A stretch of DNA of 64,000 nt from Rhipicephalus microplus (lineage: Eukaryota; Arthropoda; Arachnida; Ixodida; Ixodidae). The first letter of the stretch is position 1. Every line of letters begins with the position of its first letter. The stretch is taken from assembly GCF_043290135.1 (NCBI RefSeq), contig NC_134701.1:98262202-98326201 (forward strand), written 5' to 3'. This document shows positions 43,380-55,433 of this stretch, piece after piece. A program made the translations under genes and the position numbers. The notes beneath the pieces are model-generated. The model was given only the letters and a program-made list of their open reading frames with translations, searched no databases and was not told where the DNA came from.

Positions 43380-46300
43380 ATGGGACGTTGTTGTGTTCCC
43401 GGGTGCCGCAGCAATTATGACAGTGGTCCCCAAGTGCGTATTTTCGCATTCCCCAAGGATGAAGCACGGAAGAAGTCTTGGATAAAAGCTATTCCACGAA
43501 AGGATTTCACACCATGCATAAACTCCAAGGTGAGAAACTGCTGAAATTTGTTGTCTTACCGGCTCTATCGCATAACTGGCGTTCTGGCTCTGTTACTGTT
43601 GAACGGAGCGAGTATCATGAGTGATGATGGTAGTTTTGTCGCGCTTCAGGTAGGGCAGTGCGGTAAAAGAGAACAAAAATACTCAGGCTCGTGTCAGAGT
43701 TCCCTTTAGCCCGTTTCGTATGAAAGTAATGAAGTCACTGTTATGCTTGGCGCAGGTCTGTGAACTCCACTTCCTCGAGGCTGACTTCAACACAAAGCTG
43801 TCACATTTCGACGCAGCGTCGGGACGGACATTGACAGTCGACAGTGAGAAGGTACGCCAAGTGTGAGATGCTATACCATCGCTGTTTCCGAACTGTCCGT
43901 CCTTCCTGAGCACGAATCGCAATCGTCAAGAATCTCCTGTCTCGAAACGAGCTCGAATGGAAGACGAGGCCTTGTGCAAATCGATTAAGGACTCTATATG
44001 CGCAAAAAAAGCGAAGAGCAGAGAAATGCTGTGTCCTCTTTCGAACACTTAAGAGGCAAGCTTTCTGCTGTATGCAGTAATGATTTCTGGACCATCAAGG
44101 CCAACGATCGTTGTGTGATGTTTCTCCGCATCGAAGATAATCCTTCACCGCACGTGAGGTTTTCCGTCACTGTGCTTCCTTATCTCTCACTTGCAGTCTC
44201 AGCAGGTACGATCAAGCTGGTTTCATTACTTTGCGGAGGCGCACTTCTAAACGCAGTGCGCGACATCCCGACGTTGTCCTCACTGCTCCAGCAGCTAGAA
44301 AACCACAAGACTGAGACGCCTGAAGTTGCAATTCCGTCGAAAACCGCGTCAGTGTTGCAGCACATCGGCTCCTTATTGAATGAACTGTCTCAAGACAGTG
44401 ACACGACCGAAGAACACAGTGCTTTGTTTCGTTTGCTAAATGAGCAAATAGCGCTCGCACTCGCTGCCCCCATTCGTCGCTACAGTGCTGAAACAGTAGT
44501 GTTTTATAGCATCCTGCACTCCATATCTCCGCACGCCTATAACTTTGCCAGATCAGCGTCGACGTTGACTTTACCCCATCCTTCAACCCTGCGCCGCGTT
44601 TGTTCCAAGTATGGAGGCGATCCACTGAAGGAGCAAAACGAAACGAACTTCCTCTCCTACAATCGAGAAAGAGTGAAGTGCATGCAGCCGCAAGAAAAGA
44701 CGGTAACGCTAATGGTTGATGAAATTCATATCAAGCCGTACTTCGATTATAAAGGGGGCAGCATAGTTGGATCTGCAGCCAATTCTCAAGAGGCAGCCAC
44801 AACCGCTCATGTTTTTATGCTTCAGTCGCTCTTGTCATCAAACAAAGATGTGCCTCACATTCTTCCTGTTGCTAAAATGACCGCGGAAATTCTACATGAG
44901 TTCTGCAAAAAAGTAATTTTAGAAGTGAAATCTTTGGGCCTCAGGGTCATTGCTGTAATTACCGACAACAGTTCCCCCAACCGGAAGATGATGTCGTTTT
45001 TCTCAGAGAAACAGAAAGTAAGCATTGTATATCCTCATCCAGCCGACAATAATCGGCCTCTGTTTTATGTCGTAGACCCTGTGCACATACTGAAATGCAT
45101 CAGGAGCAACTGGATGAATAAAAAAAATGAAGGAATATGCTTTTACTTTCCTGAAATGAGCCTGTCAGGAATATTGCCCAAGGGGCCGCCCAGAATGAAA
45201 GCAGCATCATTTGAAGCCGTACGGCAGCTGTATGCACTGGAGCAGATATCGCTTCTCAAGCTTGGCTACAAGCTAAATTCTAAGGCAATCAATCCAACAC
45301 CTATGGAGAGACAAAATGTAAAGTTGGTGTTAAATGTCATTAATCCGTTTGTATCAAACGCACTTGAGACGCGTGGCGAAGCACTTGGAACCACATGTGC
45401 CAGTTCAACAGCTCTCTTCATAAACATCATATCGACGTGGTAGAAAATTGTCAACGTGAAGACCCTTTCGAAAGGTCGCCGACAGAACGACACCCTTCAA
45501 AATTCAGTGAGTTCTACGGTGGATCAACAGCTGGTTTTCCTGAGTGGCATGGTAGACTGGCTGGATGCTTGGAGCAGCGTCAACATGAGACGTGGCTGCT
45601 TGGCAAGGGAAACACATTCTGCGTTGAGACTCACTTGCTACTCCCTTGTTGAGCTGTCGCGGTACTGTTTAGAAGAAGTGAAGTTCAAGTATGTCTTGCT
45701 GGGAAAATTTCAAACTGACACTCTTGAAGATCGCTTCGGTCACTACCGTCAGCTTGCTGGTGCACAATATCATGTTTCCGTGAGGCAGCTTCTGGAGTCT
45801 GAAAGAAACTTCGTCTGCAAAAGCTGCTGATGCTTCCGCAGCCAGACATCAGCAGCGAAAGTGACACAGAAGTGTCGCAAAATAACTTCTCTGTTCACAT
45901 CTCAAATGATGAAATTTCCAACCCAAAGCATGACATGGAGGTCGTTGCTTATATCGCTGGATATTGTGCTCATTCAGCTCTGAAGAAGCTGTCATGCGCA
46001 ATTTGCAGCAGCGTGCTCGTCTTGGAGAGCAGGAACATAGATGTGGAAGGTAACACAATGATTGACAACTTGTCAAGAGGAAGCTTAAAGTTTCCGCAGC
46101 CATGTACTGTGCATATGGTGCTGGTGACAACGCTTGTTGTCGAAAAGCTCACCAAGGGAGAAAATGCAAAGGCGTTCCTCGCGTCGAACAACCAACGTGG
46201 CATTGTAAGCTCCATTACCACATCACTGCTAGGAGATGTTGAGCTAGAGACTAGTGAAAATGGCCATACCTCTGAGACTATCGTGCGGCATGTAGTGCGT

Positions 46301-46414
46301 GTTGCAACAAATGTCGCTCTGAACAACTTTTGTAGACTTCGAAATGACACCATCCAAAGCACCGCACAAAAAAAGGCAGCTGACAGAAAAACCAAAACCT
46401 TGAACAAGAAATGA
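43380..46414 (+). pseudogene. P-element-type transposase, near full length, two THAP exons
   Basis: Exon 1 (43380-43529) encodes MGRCCVPGCRSNYDSGPQVR... and ends at a consensus donor (AAG|GTGAGA). After a 226-bp intron, an acceptor (GGCGCAG, 43755) leads to VCELHF, the C-x2-H of the THAP finger; DAIPSLFP follows after a TGA at 43864. The core frame (43998-45443) has the DDE-like residues in LMVDEIHIKPYFDYKGG (Asp 44718), VITDNSSPNRKMM (Asp 44964) and YVVDPVHILKCIRSNW (Asp 45075). A single TAG (45441-45443) then interrupts the same frame, which continues with WLDAWSSVN and LEDRFGHYRQLAGAQYHVSV. A frameshift near 45825 precedes the C-terminal VAYIAGYCAHSALKKL and C-x2-C (45830-46414). An A-run at 44004 is another frameshift. 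In all, four lesions lie in about 850 residues, so decay is recent. Terminal repeats were not located. Confidence 0.9.
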
Positions 46415-46559
46415 GGTAGGATGGTTTTAGCCTTTCGTCCTAATTAAACCACTTCTACAAATGCATTTCTGACTATTACAGTTTGATTACTAAAGTGTAA
46501 AGGCAGGCGTAAACAAATGCAGACCGCGCAGGAACAAAAAAAGAACAAAAAAAAGAAAC
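46415..46559. other. Spacer after P element
   Basis: Should contain the 3' end of the P element, but I could not identify a terminal inverted repeat. Confidence 0.35.
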
Positions 46560-47683
46560 ACCGGCTTTCAATAAGTGCCCACAGCAGATATAACGAGGAC
46601 GAGTGGCGACGATGGCCGGGGTGGCAACTAGCGTGACGTCACGCTCTCCTTGGAGGGGCCTTGTCAATAGTCTAAGTGATGTTGAGTATATGCAGGACCG
46701 GTGGCTGGGGTCGCTACGCCAGTGTGACCCGATAAAATGAACGCCGGTGAGCATGCTCACTGCGTCACGTCGAAATGTATTGGCGCCTTGACTGTCGCAT
46801 GTAGTCATGTTTTCACATGACGTGCATCTCATGATTATCATGTTTGCATCAGTCACATACTTTCGCGCTCCACTGATGTCACGTAATACCAAATTTGGCA
46901 TATGAAAAGCTAACGAAACGGCCGCGAGCGCATCATGAGTGTGGCATGCAGCCATGTTACATGACACGCATGTCGGGATTATCATGTTTGTATGTTTCAT
47001 TTACCTGTGTTGTCCATTCGCCTCACGTAATGCAAGGTTTGGTACATGTGAAGCTATGGAAACGGCCGCGAGCTCATCATGAGCGTAGCATGTCGTCATG
47101 TTGTTACATGACACGCATCTCATGTTCATCGTGTTTTCACAATATCACAAAGGCAGAACTTCGTCATCCATTCTCGTCCCGTAATACCAAATTTGGTATA
47201 AGCTAAGCTAGCGAGATGGCCGCCAGTGCATCATGAGCGTGGCATGTAGTCATGTTGTTACATGACACACATCTCATGATTATCATGTTTGCACCAGTCA
47301 AATACCTTCGTCATTCATTCGCGTCCCGTGATACCAATTTTGGTATAAGTGACGCTAGCGAAACGGCCACGAGTGCATCATGAGCGTGGCATTCAGTCAT
47401 GTTGTTACACGACATGCGCGTCATGATTTTCATGTTACAGTCTGTCGCTTGTTTCATCATGCAATCATTCCACACCATACCAGTTTGGTAACACGCCAAG
47501 TGAACACAACCACCGCAAAAGTTGCAGAGGCATGAAATGTAAATCATTACATTCATGACATACTTGTGATGATTTTCATGTTGTGACTAGTCAAATATGT
47601 TCTTCATATAGTCATGTTATGCCACCGCAAGTTTGGTATGGATACCACAATCGAAATGGCCAGGAGAGCTAAAAGTCGTAGGC
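46560..47683 (+). repeat. Composite tandem-repeat element, copy 3
   Basis: The left part (46683-46800) matches the end of the core at 4715-4830; then ~146-bp units start near 46929, 47074, 47227 and 47370; and the terminal GGCCAGGAGAGCTAAAAGTC leads into (GATA)n. Same orientation and order as copy 1, 41 kb away. Confidence 0.8.
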
Positions 47684-47686
47684 GGC

Positions 47687-47782
<96 letters not shown>

Positions 47783-47783
47783 C
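47684..47783 (+). repeat. (GATA)n microsatellite tail of composite repeat
   Basis: About 24 uninterrupted GATA units, directly joined to the terminal sequence of composite copy 3. Confidence 0.95.
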
Positions 47784-47914
47784 TCAAAGCCGCCAAAGTT
47801 CTCCAAGAAATGTTTCGCACTTAAAACTGAAACGCAAGCAGCCAAATAATGAACTAGCGGTGAGAGGGAAAGTACTCGAGTTCAGCGTTTCGCTTGTCTT
47901 TTGGCTAACTGACC

Positions 47915-49165
47915 CCCCTGAGCGGAAACGGGGCCTTCACGCTCCAGAACACATTCCAGGCACTAAACGAGGTATTGGAGGTTAGCGTTGACGCAATGAA
48001 CAATAATCTTACTAGTGTCATTAAAGAATGTGCAACGGAAGTCGGAGGTACAGTCCCTATAGAGAGGATTGATTTATTTATTTGTGGGATTAAACGTCCC
48101 AAAATCGCTAGAAAGGACACTGGCAAACTATCTCAAGAGACGAAAAATTATTTAGAGATAACAAACCATGAAAGCCCCAAATGCAATCGACAAAGTAGAG
48201 CTTGCGAAGCTAATCAATAGGCGTAAGGTAGCCGACATCAGTAGGTATAACACGGAGAGAATTAGGCAGACTGTGAAAAGCGGCAGAAGTTTAAAAGCGC
48301 GAAGGCAGATTTGTGCATGGGCAAAAATCAGATGTATGCAACGAGGAACAAGGAAGGCAGTGTCATATCCAATATGGATAGTCGTGGTGGCGGAGGAATT
48401 CTACAGAGAGCTGTAAAGTAGCCAAAACAACTAAGATAATATCGTGAAAAGCAATAATAGTCCACAAGAATTAGAAATCCTACCAGTAACGACAGGCTAA
48501 GTACGGAAAGCCATAGAAGGAATGCAAAGAGCCAACGCCACTGGAAAGGATAAGGTAAAAAGTGAGCTCCTGAAAGATGGCGGAGAAATTGTGTTGGAAA
48601 AATTAGCCACCTTATATACGAACTGTCTCATGATAGAAAGGGTACCAGAATCTTGTAAGAACGCCAGCATCATCCTTATTCATAAAAAAGGAGATGTCAA
48701 CACTCGAAAAATTACAGCCGATTAGCTTACTATTTGTTCTCTACGAAATATTTACGAAATAATAGCCAATAGAATTAGGGCGACATTAGAGTTCAGTCAA
48801 CCAAAGGACCAAGCAGGATTTCGTACGCGCTACTTTATAATAGAGCCTATTCATACTATCAATCACGTAATATATGTACGAGCGAAATACAACCAACCCC
48901 TAGACATAGCCTTCATATCATAGATTACGAGAAGGCGTTTGATCCAGCCGAGACATTAGTATTAATGCAGGCACTACAGAATCAGGGCATCGAAGAAGTC
49001 TGCATTACCATTCTGGAAGAAATTTACTATGGATCCACAGGACCACAAACACCATTGTTCATCTTAAAAAAAGCAACAGAATCGCAATAAAGAAGGGTGT
49101 AAGACAGGGAGACACAATCTCTCCAATTATATTCTCCGCGTGTTTACAGGCGCTCTTCAGGTCCC
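47915..49165 (+). pseudogene. RTE-type LINE, 5' segment (linker and reverse transcriptase fingers/palm)
   Basis: In broken frames: APNAIDKVELAKLINRRKVA, DISRYNTERIRQTVKSGRSL and AEEFYREL (48170-48413), the linker typical of RTE LINEs; ATGKDKVKSELLKDGGEIVL and NASIILIHKKGD (48530-48700), the reverse transcriptase fingers; ANRIRATLEFSQPKDQAGFR (48770), YEKAFD-like sequence at 48925, and the KKGVRQGDTISPIIFSACLQ block at 49092-49150. The palm is cut at about 49168 by another LINE and resumes at 50524. No intact frame remains. Confidence 0.85.
48064..48107 (-). repeat. Tail-end fragment of a Ruka-like SINE
   Basis: GATTGATTTATTTATTTGTG and GGATTAAACGTCCCAAAATC match the tail side of the three fuller SINE copies. 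Only about 44 bases are present, as expected for a severely 5'-truncated insertion, and they lie within the RTE sequence. Confidence 0.55.
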
Positions 49166-49169
49166 TAAA

Positions 49170-50523
49170 TTGGGAAGAATAAATGATTCTCTGAATAACT
49201 CCCGCTACACTGACGCAATTTTTAAAGATTTTGTTAAAGCGTTTGACCACGTGCAACACAAAAGGTTGATGACTAAAATTTGTAATCTACAGCCAGACGA
49301 TAAAACAACCCAGTGGATACGCGGTTTTCTTACTCACAGCGTTATCGCTACTCCCAGAGCCGTCAAATCCGGGGTACCCCATGGATCCGTATTAGGCCCT
49401 CTGTTGTTTCTAGTCTATAATAATGATATCGGATCCATCGGATCCATTATTAATTCTTCACTGCGCCTCTTTGCAGACGATTGCGTAATTTAAAATGAAT
49501 TCACTGAACCAAACGACGTAAACATCTTGCAGTCCGCTTTGACAAAATAAGCAGAATGGAGCCATTTATGGCAAATGGAAATGAATGTAAACAAAACCAA
49601 ACACGTACGCTTTTCATCCGTTGCATATCCTTCGTCCAATGAGTATGTCATGAAGAACTTGGTAATTCAGACAGTTCCATCTATTAAATATCTAGATTTT
49701 ATTCCACTTTGATATAACCTGGACTAGCCACGTAGAATACATTACCGCGAAAGCACAACGGAAACTTGGTCTTCTTAAGCGCCACCTGAAACTTGCAAAC
49801 AAAGACACCAAACTTCACGCATACAATACTGTTATCCGGCCAACCATAGAATATGCTTCCGTAGTATGGCACCCCCACACAGCAACCCTTACTGATACGC
49901 TCGAAACTATTCAAAACAAATCCGCGCGATTTATTTTGTCATGTTATTCCCGCTACGAAAGTGTGTCATTCATTAGTAAAAATTTAGATCTCCCCCTCTT
50001 GCCATGCGCAGAAAAAATTTCCGCTTATCTTTCTTCTACAAATTATACCACAGTGATTCGCCGTTCCTCCATACGTTCATTCAGCCTGCTTTGTACATTT
50101 CCGCACGCGTCGACCATAATCATAAAATCGAACGTATATTTTCTCGCACAAAAAAACACAAATGCTCACCCCTTGTTTTAGCGATAACCGAGTGGAACGC
50201 TCTGCCTGCCATCATTGTAACGCATACACAGCAATTATCTTTTCAGTCTGCATTATTTGTGTTCCTTGAATCTGTTGGACAATCTTAGGCATTGCTGTAT
50301 AACGTGTCATGCAGCTTTTTCAATGTGCTCGCTTGGGAAAACCTTGCTGTGTTATTTCTCGCTTATCTTGGTTAACGGACTGTGTAGCCTGCACATGTTT
50401 TCTTGTCTTCTTTTCTTGTTAAAAAATTGCTGTTGTCACAGATTACTGTATGAAACCCCCTTAAGTGATGCCCTAGAGGCCCTTAAGGTATACAAATAAA
50501 TAAAATAAAATAAAATAAATAAG
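49170..50523 (+). pseudogene. CR1/Jockey-type LINE inserted into the RTE LINE
   Basis: Reverse transcriptase palm and thumb: DFVKAFDHVQHKRLMTKICN, SGVPHGSVLGPLLFLVYNND and LRLFADDCVI (FADD intact, 49463-49490), stop at 49491, then broken frames with MNVNKTKHVRF, LGLLKRHLKLANKDTKLHAY, IRPTIEYASVVWHPHT and the C-terminal PLFLAITEWNALPAIIVTH region. It is 5'-truncated and ends in AAATAAATAAAATAAAATAA (50496-50520). On both sides the RTE reverse transcriptase continues (KGVRQGD to the left, NLRFTYDIALIS to the right), so this is a clear nested insertion. A local GGATCCATC doublet at 49430-49445 duplicates three residues. Confidence 0.88.
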
Positions 50524-51365
50524 AGCTATTGTAGAGTATCGTAGTAACCTGCGATTCACTTATGACATTGCCCTGATAAGTAATTATCAGGGGACGAATT
50601 ACAGCTAATTGTTACTAAACTGAACACGGAAAGCCGAAAAGTAGGTCTGAAAATTAATATGCACAAAACTAAAGTGCAACAGCCTCCATAGAAAGCAGCA
50701 TTTTGCGATAGTTGGAGAGAAGCTAGAAGTTGTATTGGAATATGTCTACTTAGGACAGGTAGTACCATGGAGCCCAACAATGATAATAATAATAAATAAT
50801 GAGAGTGAAATAACTAGAAAATAGGAATTGGGTGGATCGCTTTCGGCAAACATTCTCAAATCATGAATGGCAAGTTGCCACTAACACTCAAGAAGAAGGC
50901 ATAGTACAGCTGCTTCTTACCAGTACTTACCTATACGGAGCCAAAACCTAGAAGCTTACGAAGAGGGTTTAGCTTAAACTGAGGACGATGCAGTGAGAAA
51001 TGAAGGGGAAAATGACAGATGTAATCTTAAGAGACACCAAGAGGGCAGGGTGGCTCTGGGCACAAAGCGGGATTAAGGATATCATATCTGAGATAGTTGA
51101 AATCAAGAAGAAGAAATGGACATAAACCGAACACGTAGTACGTAGGAAGGATAACCGCTGGTCAATAAGTGTAAGTGACTGGCTTTTCAGAGGAGGCAAA
51201 CGCAGACAAAAAGGTAGGTAGGCCGATGAGATGAAGAAATTCGCCGGCACAACGTGGCAACGAAAAGCCTAAGGCCGCGTTGATTAGCGGATCAAGGCAG
51301 AGGCCTTTTTCCTGCAGTGCGCGTAGTCAGGTTGATGATGATAATGATGATGATGAATAATGATA
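50524..51365 (+). pseudogene. RTE-type LINE, 3' segment and GAT-rich tail
   Basis: Resumes the RTE palm with SNLRFTYDIALIS, where FADD has become FTYD, so the active site is lost. Later: GLKINMHKTKVQ, LPLTLKKKA, YGAKT-like, and the conserved 3' block DNRWS-like, RGGKRRQKGR-ADEMKKFAGTTWQRKA (51190-51275). Ends with GATGATGATAATGATGATGA (51330-51352), the tail usual for RTE elements. Confidence 0.85.
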
Positions 51366-51834
51366 CCTAGTGCTTTGGAGTGGGTGATTGAATGGAAATT
51401 CTGGTGTCTATATGCATCGAAGTGTTGCTTTGGCCACGGATGTACCTCAGCGGTTGAGCAGCTTTATTGTTAAGTCCTAGGATGTGGGTAGGACTGTTGC
51501 GTCCACGACGCCCGCCTTTTTACGGGGCGAAACATGCAGGAAAGAAAAAGAAAGCATGAGCATGATGTCACGAAGCCAGCAGCGTTGGCCCAACACGTGA
51601 CTTTTCGCGCAAAATCACGTCAGGAACGAGACTTGCCGATACATCGGAGCATGGCGCCCGGTAGCTTTTAATCTACAAGTTGATGGCTCACGCAGCAGGT
51701 TCAAGAACGGAACACCATCGAGAATACTAAAATAGTTATCATGCACCCCCAAAAGCAGAAGCCTGAACTCTTATCAATATAGCGTCAGGTTTCAAGGAGG
51801 GCTCCCGAAGACCAAGCCACCAGGATCATCAATG
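51366..51834. other. Unassigned intronic DNA
   Basis: No recognisable exon. The right part may be the 5' end of the Penelope-like element that follows. Confidence 0.4.
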
Positions 51835-53560
51835 TAGATGTGGACGCCTTGAAATTGTGCAAGCCTTCTTGCCGTAGTTTGCCTCTCAGACGCGTCGAAA
51901 CGTAGTTGGCACACCATGTTCTCAGTGTGCTTCCGGTTAATAAAGAAGAAAAGTTGGCGGTGTTTTTGCATGATGAGTTTAAAGAAAAGGCTAGAAGTGC
52001 TATTATGGCAGTTTTCAGTGAAAAGAATGACATTTTGATTGCAAAAGTGAGAGCAAGAGCAATAGAACTGTGTGAGAAGATGAATGCAGAAGGTGTGCTT
52101 AGTGGTATCAGAAAAATGAAAATGGCAGTTTATGCATTCTTTAGCGCTAAAATGGATAAGAAAAGTGTACCGTTCAGAATGATAGTGTCTGAGAAAGACA
52201 CATAGCAGGAAGCTGTAGCTGTGTACCTGCAAAGAACATTAAACTTGCTCGACATAAATGACTCCTGCCTGAGAAAATGTTTAGAGCAGGTGATAAGTTT
52301 TGTCAGGAAACGAAAAACTCTAATGTTTATAGCGTTTTCTGCTGATATTAAAAATCTGTACTACTGTATGCCACAATCAGCAGTATTGGTATGTGTTGGG
52401 AAATGTATTGGTCAGTACATGCGTCGACAGTTTCTTAGAATGTCTTAGATATTGCTTGTCGTTAACGTTTGCAAAAAAAAACGGTACCCTGTAATTGCAG
52501 AAACAAGGAGTGTTCATTGGATCTTGCTTAGCAGCAGTTTTGAGTAATTTGTTTAGAGCCGACCTGCACAGCAACCAATTAGAGCACCTGAATGAATACA
52601 ATTCTGTGCATGATTAGGACACGTCGATGACTTTTTAGTTTTTATCGATCACACAACTGCCGATTTTAACACTCAATGTACTAACGTGCGTAGAGTTTTT
52701 CGTGACTCTTTTAACCCATTTGAAGTGGCTTTTGAAATGCCATGAATGGGAATTGTACTTTTTGGCTTTCAATTCTCGGATAAAAACACGTGCTGGTGTT
52801 ACGAACCTAGAGCGAATAAGCCATTGTTCCAGTTACACTCCGCACATAAAAAACTTGTAAAACGATGAATCAGGAAGATGTGCATGAGTGAGGCACTAAA
52901 GAAGTCTTTCCAGTGTCTCATGAATGAAAGCTTCAAACAACAAGTCTCGCGGTTAAGCGATGCTGGGTACTCTAAGAGCCTCGTCGTGTCAGTTGCAAGA
53001 GGATTGCACAAAAAAGCGCTACAGAAAGGTTGCGAATAGGTGGATAGGGCTTGCTCGCAAAGGAAAACTTTGCCATCATCCCATACATACAAAAGTTCTT
53101 TCACAGGGCGAAGATCACGCTAAAACGTGGCACAAACGTAGTTTTTCAAGCAACCAATAAATTGATGAGCCTATGCAGAAGCACAAGGCCAGACAAAATG
53201 AAAGGGAAAATATGCCAAAAGAAGCAGAGAAACCAATTTTCGAATGCCTCACGTGTGTTTCCTACCTGACTTCACTTACTTGTGGAAAGTGCTACATCGA
53301 CAAACCGGTAGATGCATAAATGATTGCTTGCGCGAGCACAATAACAAAGTAATTACGTTGTTTCTGGCGGTTTTCTCTACCTTCATTGCAAGAGATGTAA
53401 GTGCACACCTAGATTTAAAGAAACGGTTATTATAAGTAGATGTAGATGTGGGATTACGCGGTTGATAATGGAAGCTGGCAAAATTTCAGCGCTTGGTGAC
53501 GCTTGTGTGAGCAGTTCATCAGTGATGTTGACGAATAAAGAATTCGATTACATGTATTCG
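51835..53560 (+). pseudogene. Penelope-like element: reverse transcriptase and GIY-YIG nuclease (broken)
   Basis: The open part 51906-52205 reads LSVLPVNKEEKLAVFLHDEF and, near its end, KKSVPFRMIVSEKDT, followed after one stop by VAVYLQRTLNLLDINDSCLR and FSADIKNLYYCMPQSAVL, which matches the Penelope reverse transcriptase (PFR-IVS-K-TWQ..., SVDIKDLYYSLP). Fragments of the later palm (GVFIGSCLAAVLSNLF) come next, and then the linker and nuclease end: CGKCYID changing frame into RQTGRCINDCLREHNNKV (53285-53345). Stops and frameshifts interrupt most domains. No inverted terminal repeat pair like those at 11.7 and 32.7 kb is evident. This is the only copy in the window that keeps polymerase sequence. 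Confidence 0.85.
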
Positions 53561-54193
53561 CGATAAACGTTTTGTGGTTACGCAATAGGAAAAACAAAAT
53601 GCGTGTGATACAGTGTGGTCAAGTGCTAATGCTTGCGCGTGGGTTACAATTTATGGCTGTGAGAGCTACGCGCACGTGACGTATGGCATTGTGGAGTACA
53701 TATATTAGCGTGGTCTGCGAGTAATAAACTGTTGTTGAAAGTTAGCGCTGTGTTATCTTTAAAGTGCCTTCTCTTGTCCTTGTTTGTCTTAACTTATATA
53801 TTAATGCTACCCCAACAAGCCCAAATCGCCACTCTCATCGAGTTTGTCGAAGCGGCAGTAAGGTGTTTGTTCAGTTATGGTTAGTACATAAATTCAAAGG
53901 ACAGCATTACTACATTGTCTTGCTAAAGCTCTTCGCTGGCCCAAGCTTTTCGCTGTAGTGGCAGCTGCATAGGGGTCGCAGAGAAGGAGACCCAGTGCTG
54001 CTACATCTTGAAATGCGGAAGTGCAGAAGCTTTAGCAGTATATCTTTATTACACCAGCTAAGACTTCGTACAGGTCGATGTATTTATCACTCATCACCAG
54101 ACAGCTTCTGTGCTTGGGACATCAATGGTGGGGCTATACGTAGTGCGCACATGCTTCGCATGCGAACGATAATGTGTGCATGTTATTCACATG
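53561..54193. other. 3' flank of the Penelope-like element and unassigned DNA
   Basis: Contains GAGTAATAAACTG (about 53722), possibly the element's 3' signal. Nothing else recognised. Confidence 0.4.
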
Positions 54194-54376
54194 TGTGGTG
54201 AAACGGGTCGGCGCCGCTTCTGTGCCTGCGCGTCGTGGCGATGCCTCCAAACACGGGCACTGGCAATAAGAACACTCTCGCCCGAAATAAGCAAGAAAAC
54301 TGTGTGTGTGCCCCGATTCAGGGCCAGTCGTTGTAGAACCTTCAGTGCAGAAACATTAAAGTTATGTTATCCCACA
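54194..54376 (+). repeat. 5' LTR of CsRn1-like Ty3/gypsy element
   Basis: TGTGGTGAAACGGG to TTATCCCACA, 183 bp, about 90% identical by eye to 58598-58782. It is followed two bases later by TGGTGACCCGGA, a candidate tRNA-Trp primer-binding site, the type reported for CsRn1-group elements. Confidence 0.9.
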
Positions 54377-54378
54377 TC

Positions 54379-55433
54379 TGGTGACCCGGAAAACGAACAT
54401 ACCAGACCACCATAGCCGACGAGGAAATCCTTGCTGCCCTTCAACAACAAGTTCAACAACTGCAACAACAACTGCAGGCCCAGCAGCAAGTGATCCAGAA
54501 CCACGAGCAGCAGCTACGGGAACGGCAGTAGCGCAATGAAAATGAAGCACTCTCGTCCGACGACCGTGCATCACCCCACTTGGGTCACGCCCCCCAAAAC
54601 TTCGCTCCAGAGGACCTTGCGACCTCGGGCGCCTCCATTGCTGCGGCCGCCACCAACGGGGACGTTTGTCACGCCGCCGTCAATCTTCCGCCGTTTTGGG
54701 CAGAGGCGCCTGACATACGGTTCGCTCAAGGGGAGGCGCAGTTTTCCACGGCACGCATCACTCAGAACCGGACGCGCTATGACTACGTCGTCGCCCATCT
54801 AGACTCTCGCAATGCGGCTGATGTGCGCGATATACTTGCGAATGCCCCGGCTGATGACCGTTACCTACACCTGAAGAGGAAACTGATCTGCCGGCTTTCC
54901 CCTTCACAAGACGAAAAGGTGCGTCACCTACTCCAGCACGAAGAACTCGGTGACGGCAAGCCATCGCAGCTTCCGCGTTACATGCGTGACCTCTTGGGCA
55001 GCACCCCGGTTGACGACTTCCTCCTCCCTATCATCTAGCTTCAGCGTCTACCCTAGCATGCACAGGCCATCCTCCAGGTGCAGCCGAATCTGCCGCTGAC
55101 CAGCTCTCTAATATCGCTGATGAAGTCGTCGAGATTACGTTGCCAGCATCGCCTCTCACCGTCAACGCCGTTCACACCCGACAGTCCAGCAGCGAGCTCG
55201 CGCGCCGTGTCGACGAAATCACCCGTTAGATGGACTCAATTCAAAGGCACCTGGATCAAAGCCCGAAGCTGCGTCCACAAAAACGCTTCCAAAGTCAAGA
55301 CACCAACGCCGCTTCATCGCACGGAAATGATAACGGCCCCTACTACTACCATCGCCGCTTTGGGGACAAAGCCCGCAAATGTCGACCATCTTGCTCTGCT
55401 GGACATCAAGTAAACTTCAACGGCAGCCCGTAG
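54379..55433 (+). pseudogene. CsRn1-like Ty3/gypsy gag (broken)
   Basis: After a Gln-rich leader (54440-54530), the open part 54580-55038 reads VNLPPFWAEAPDIRFAQGEA, then QFSTARITQNRTRYDYVVAH and LGDGKPSQLPRYMRDLLGST, the capsid-like arrangement of this group (LP-F-P-WF-E-F...KY--V...GD-KPS-L-M--L). A TAG after FLLPII (55036) and frame changes follow; the C-terminal part retains YYYHRRFGDKARKCRPSC (55340-55395), reminiscent of the unusual CHHC nucleocapsid motif of CsRn1 elements, but the first Cys is not evident. Gag forms the particle. The region lies directly after the primer-binding site. Confidence 0.82.
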
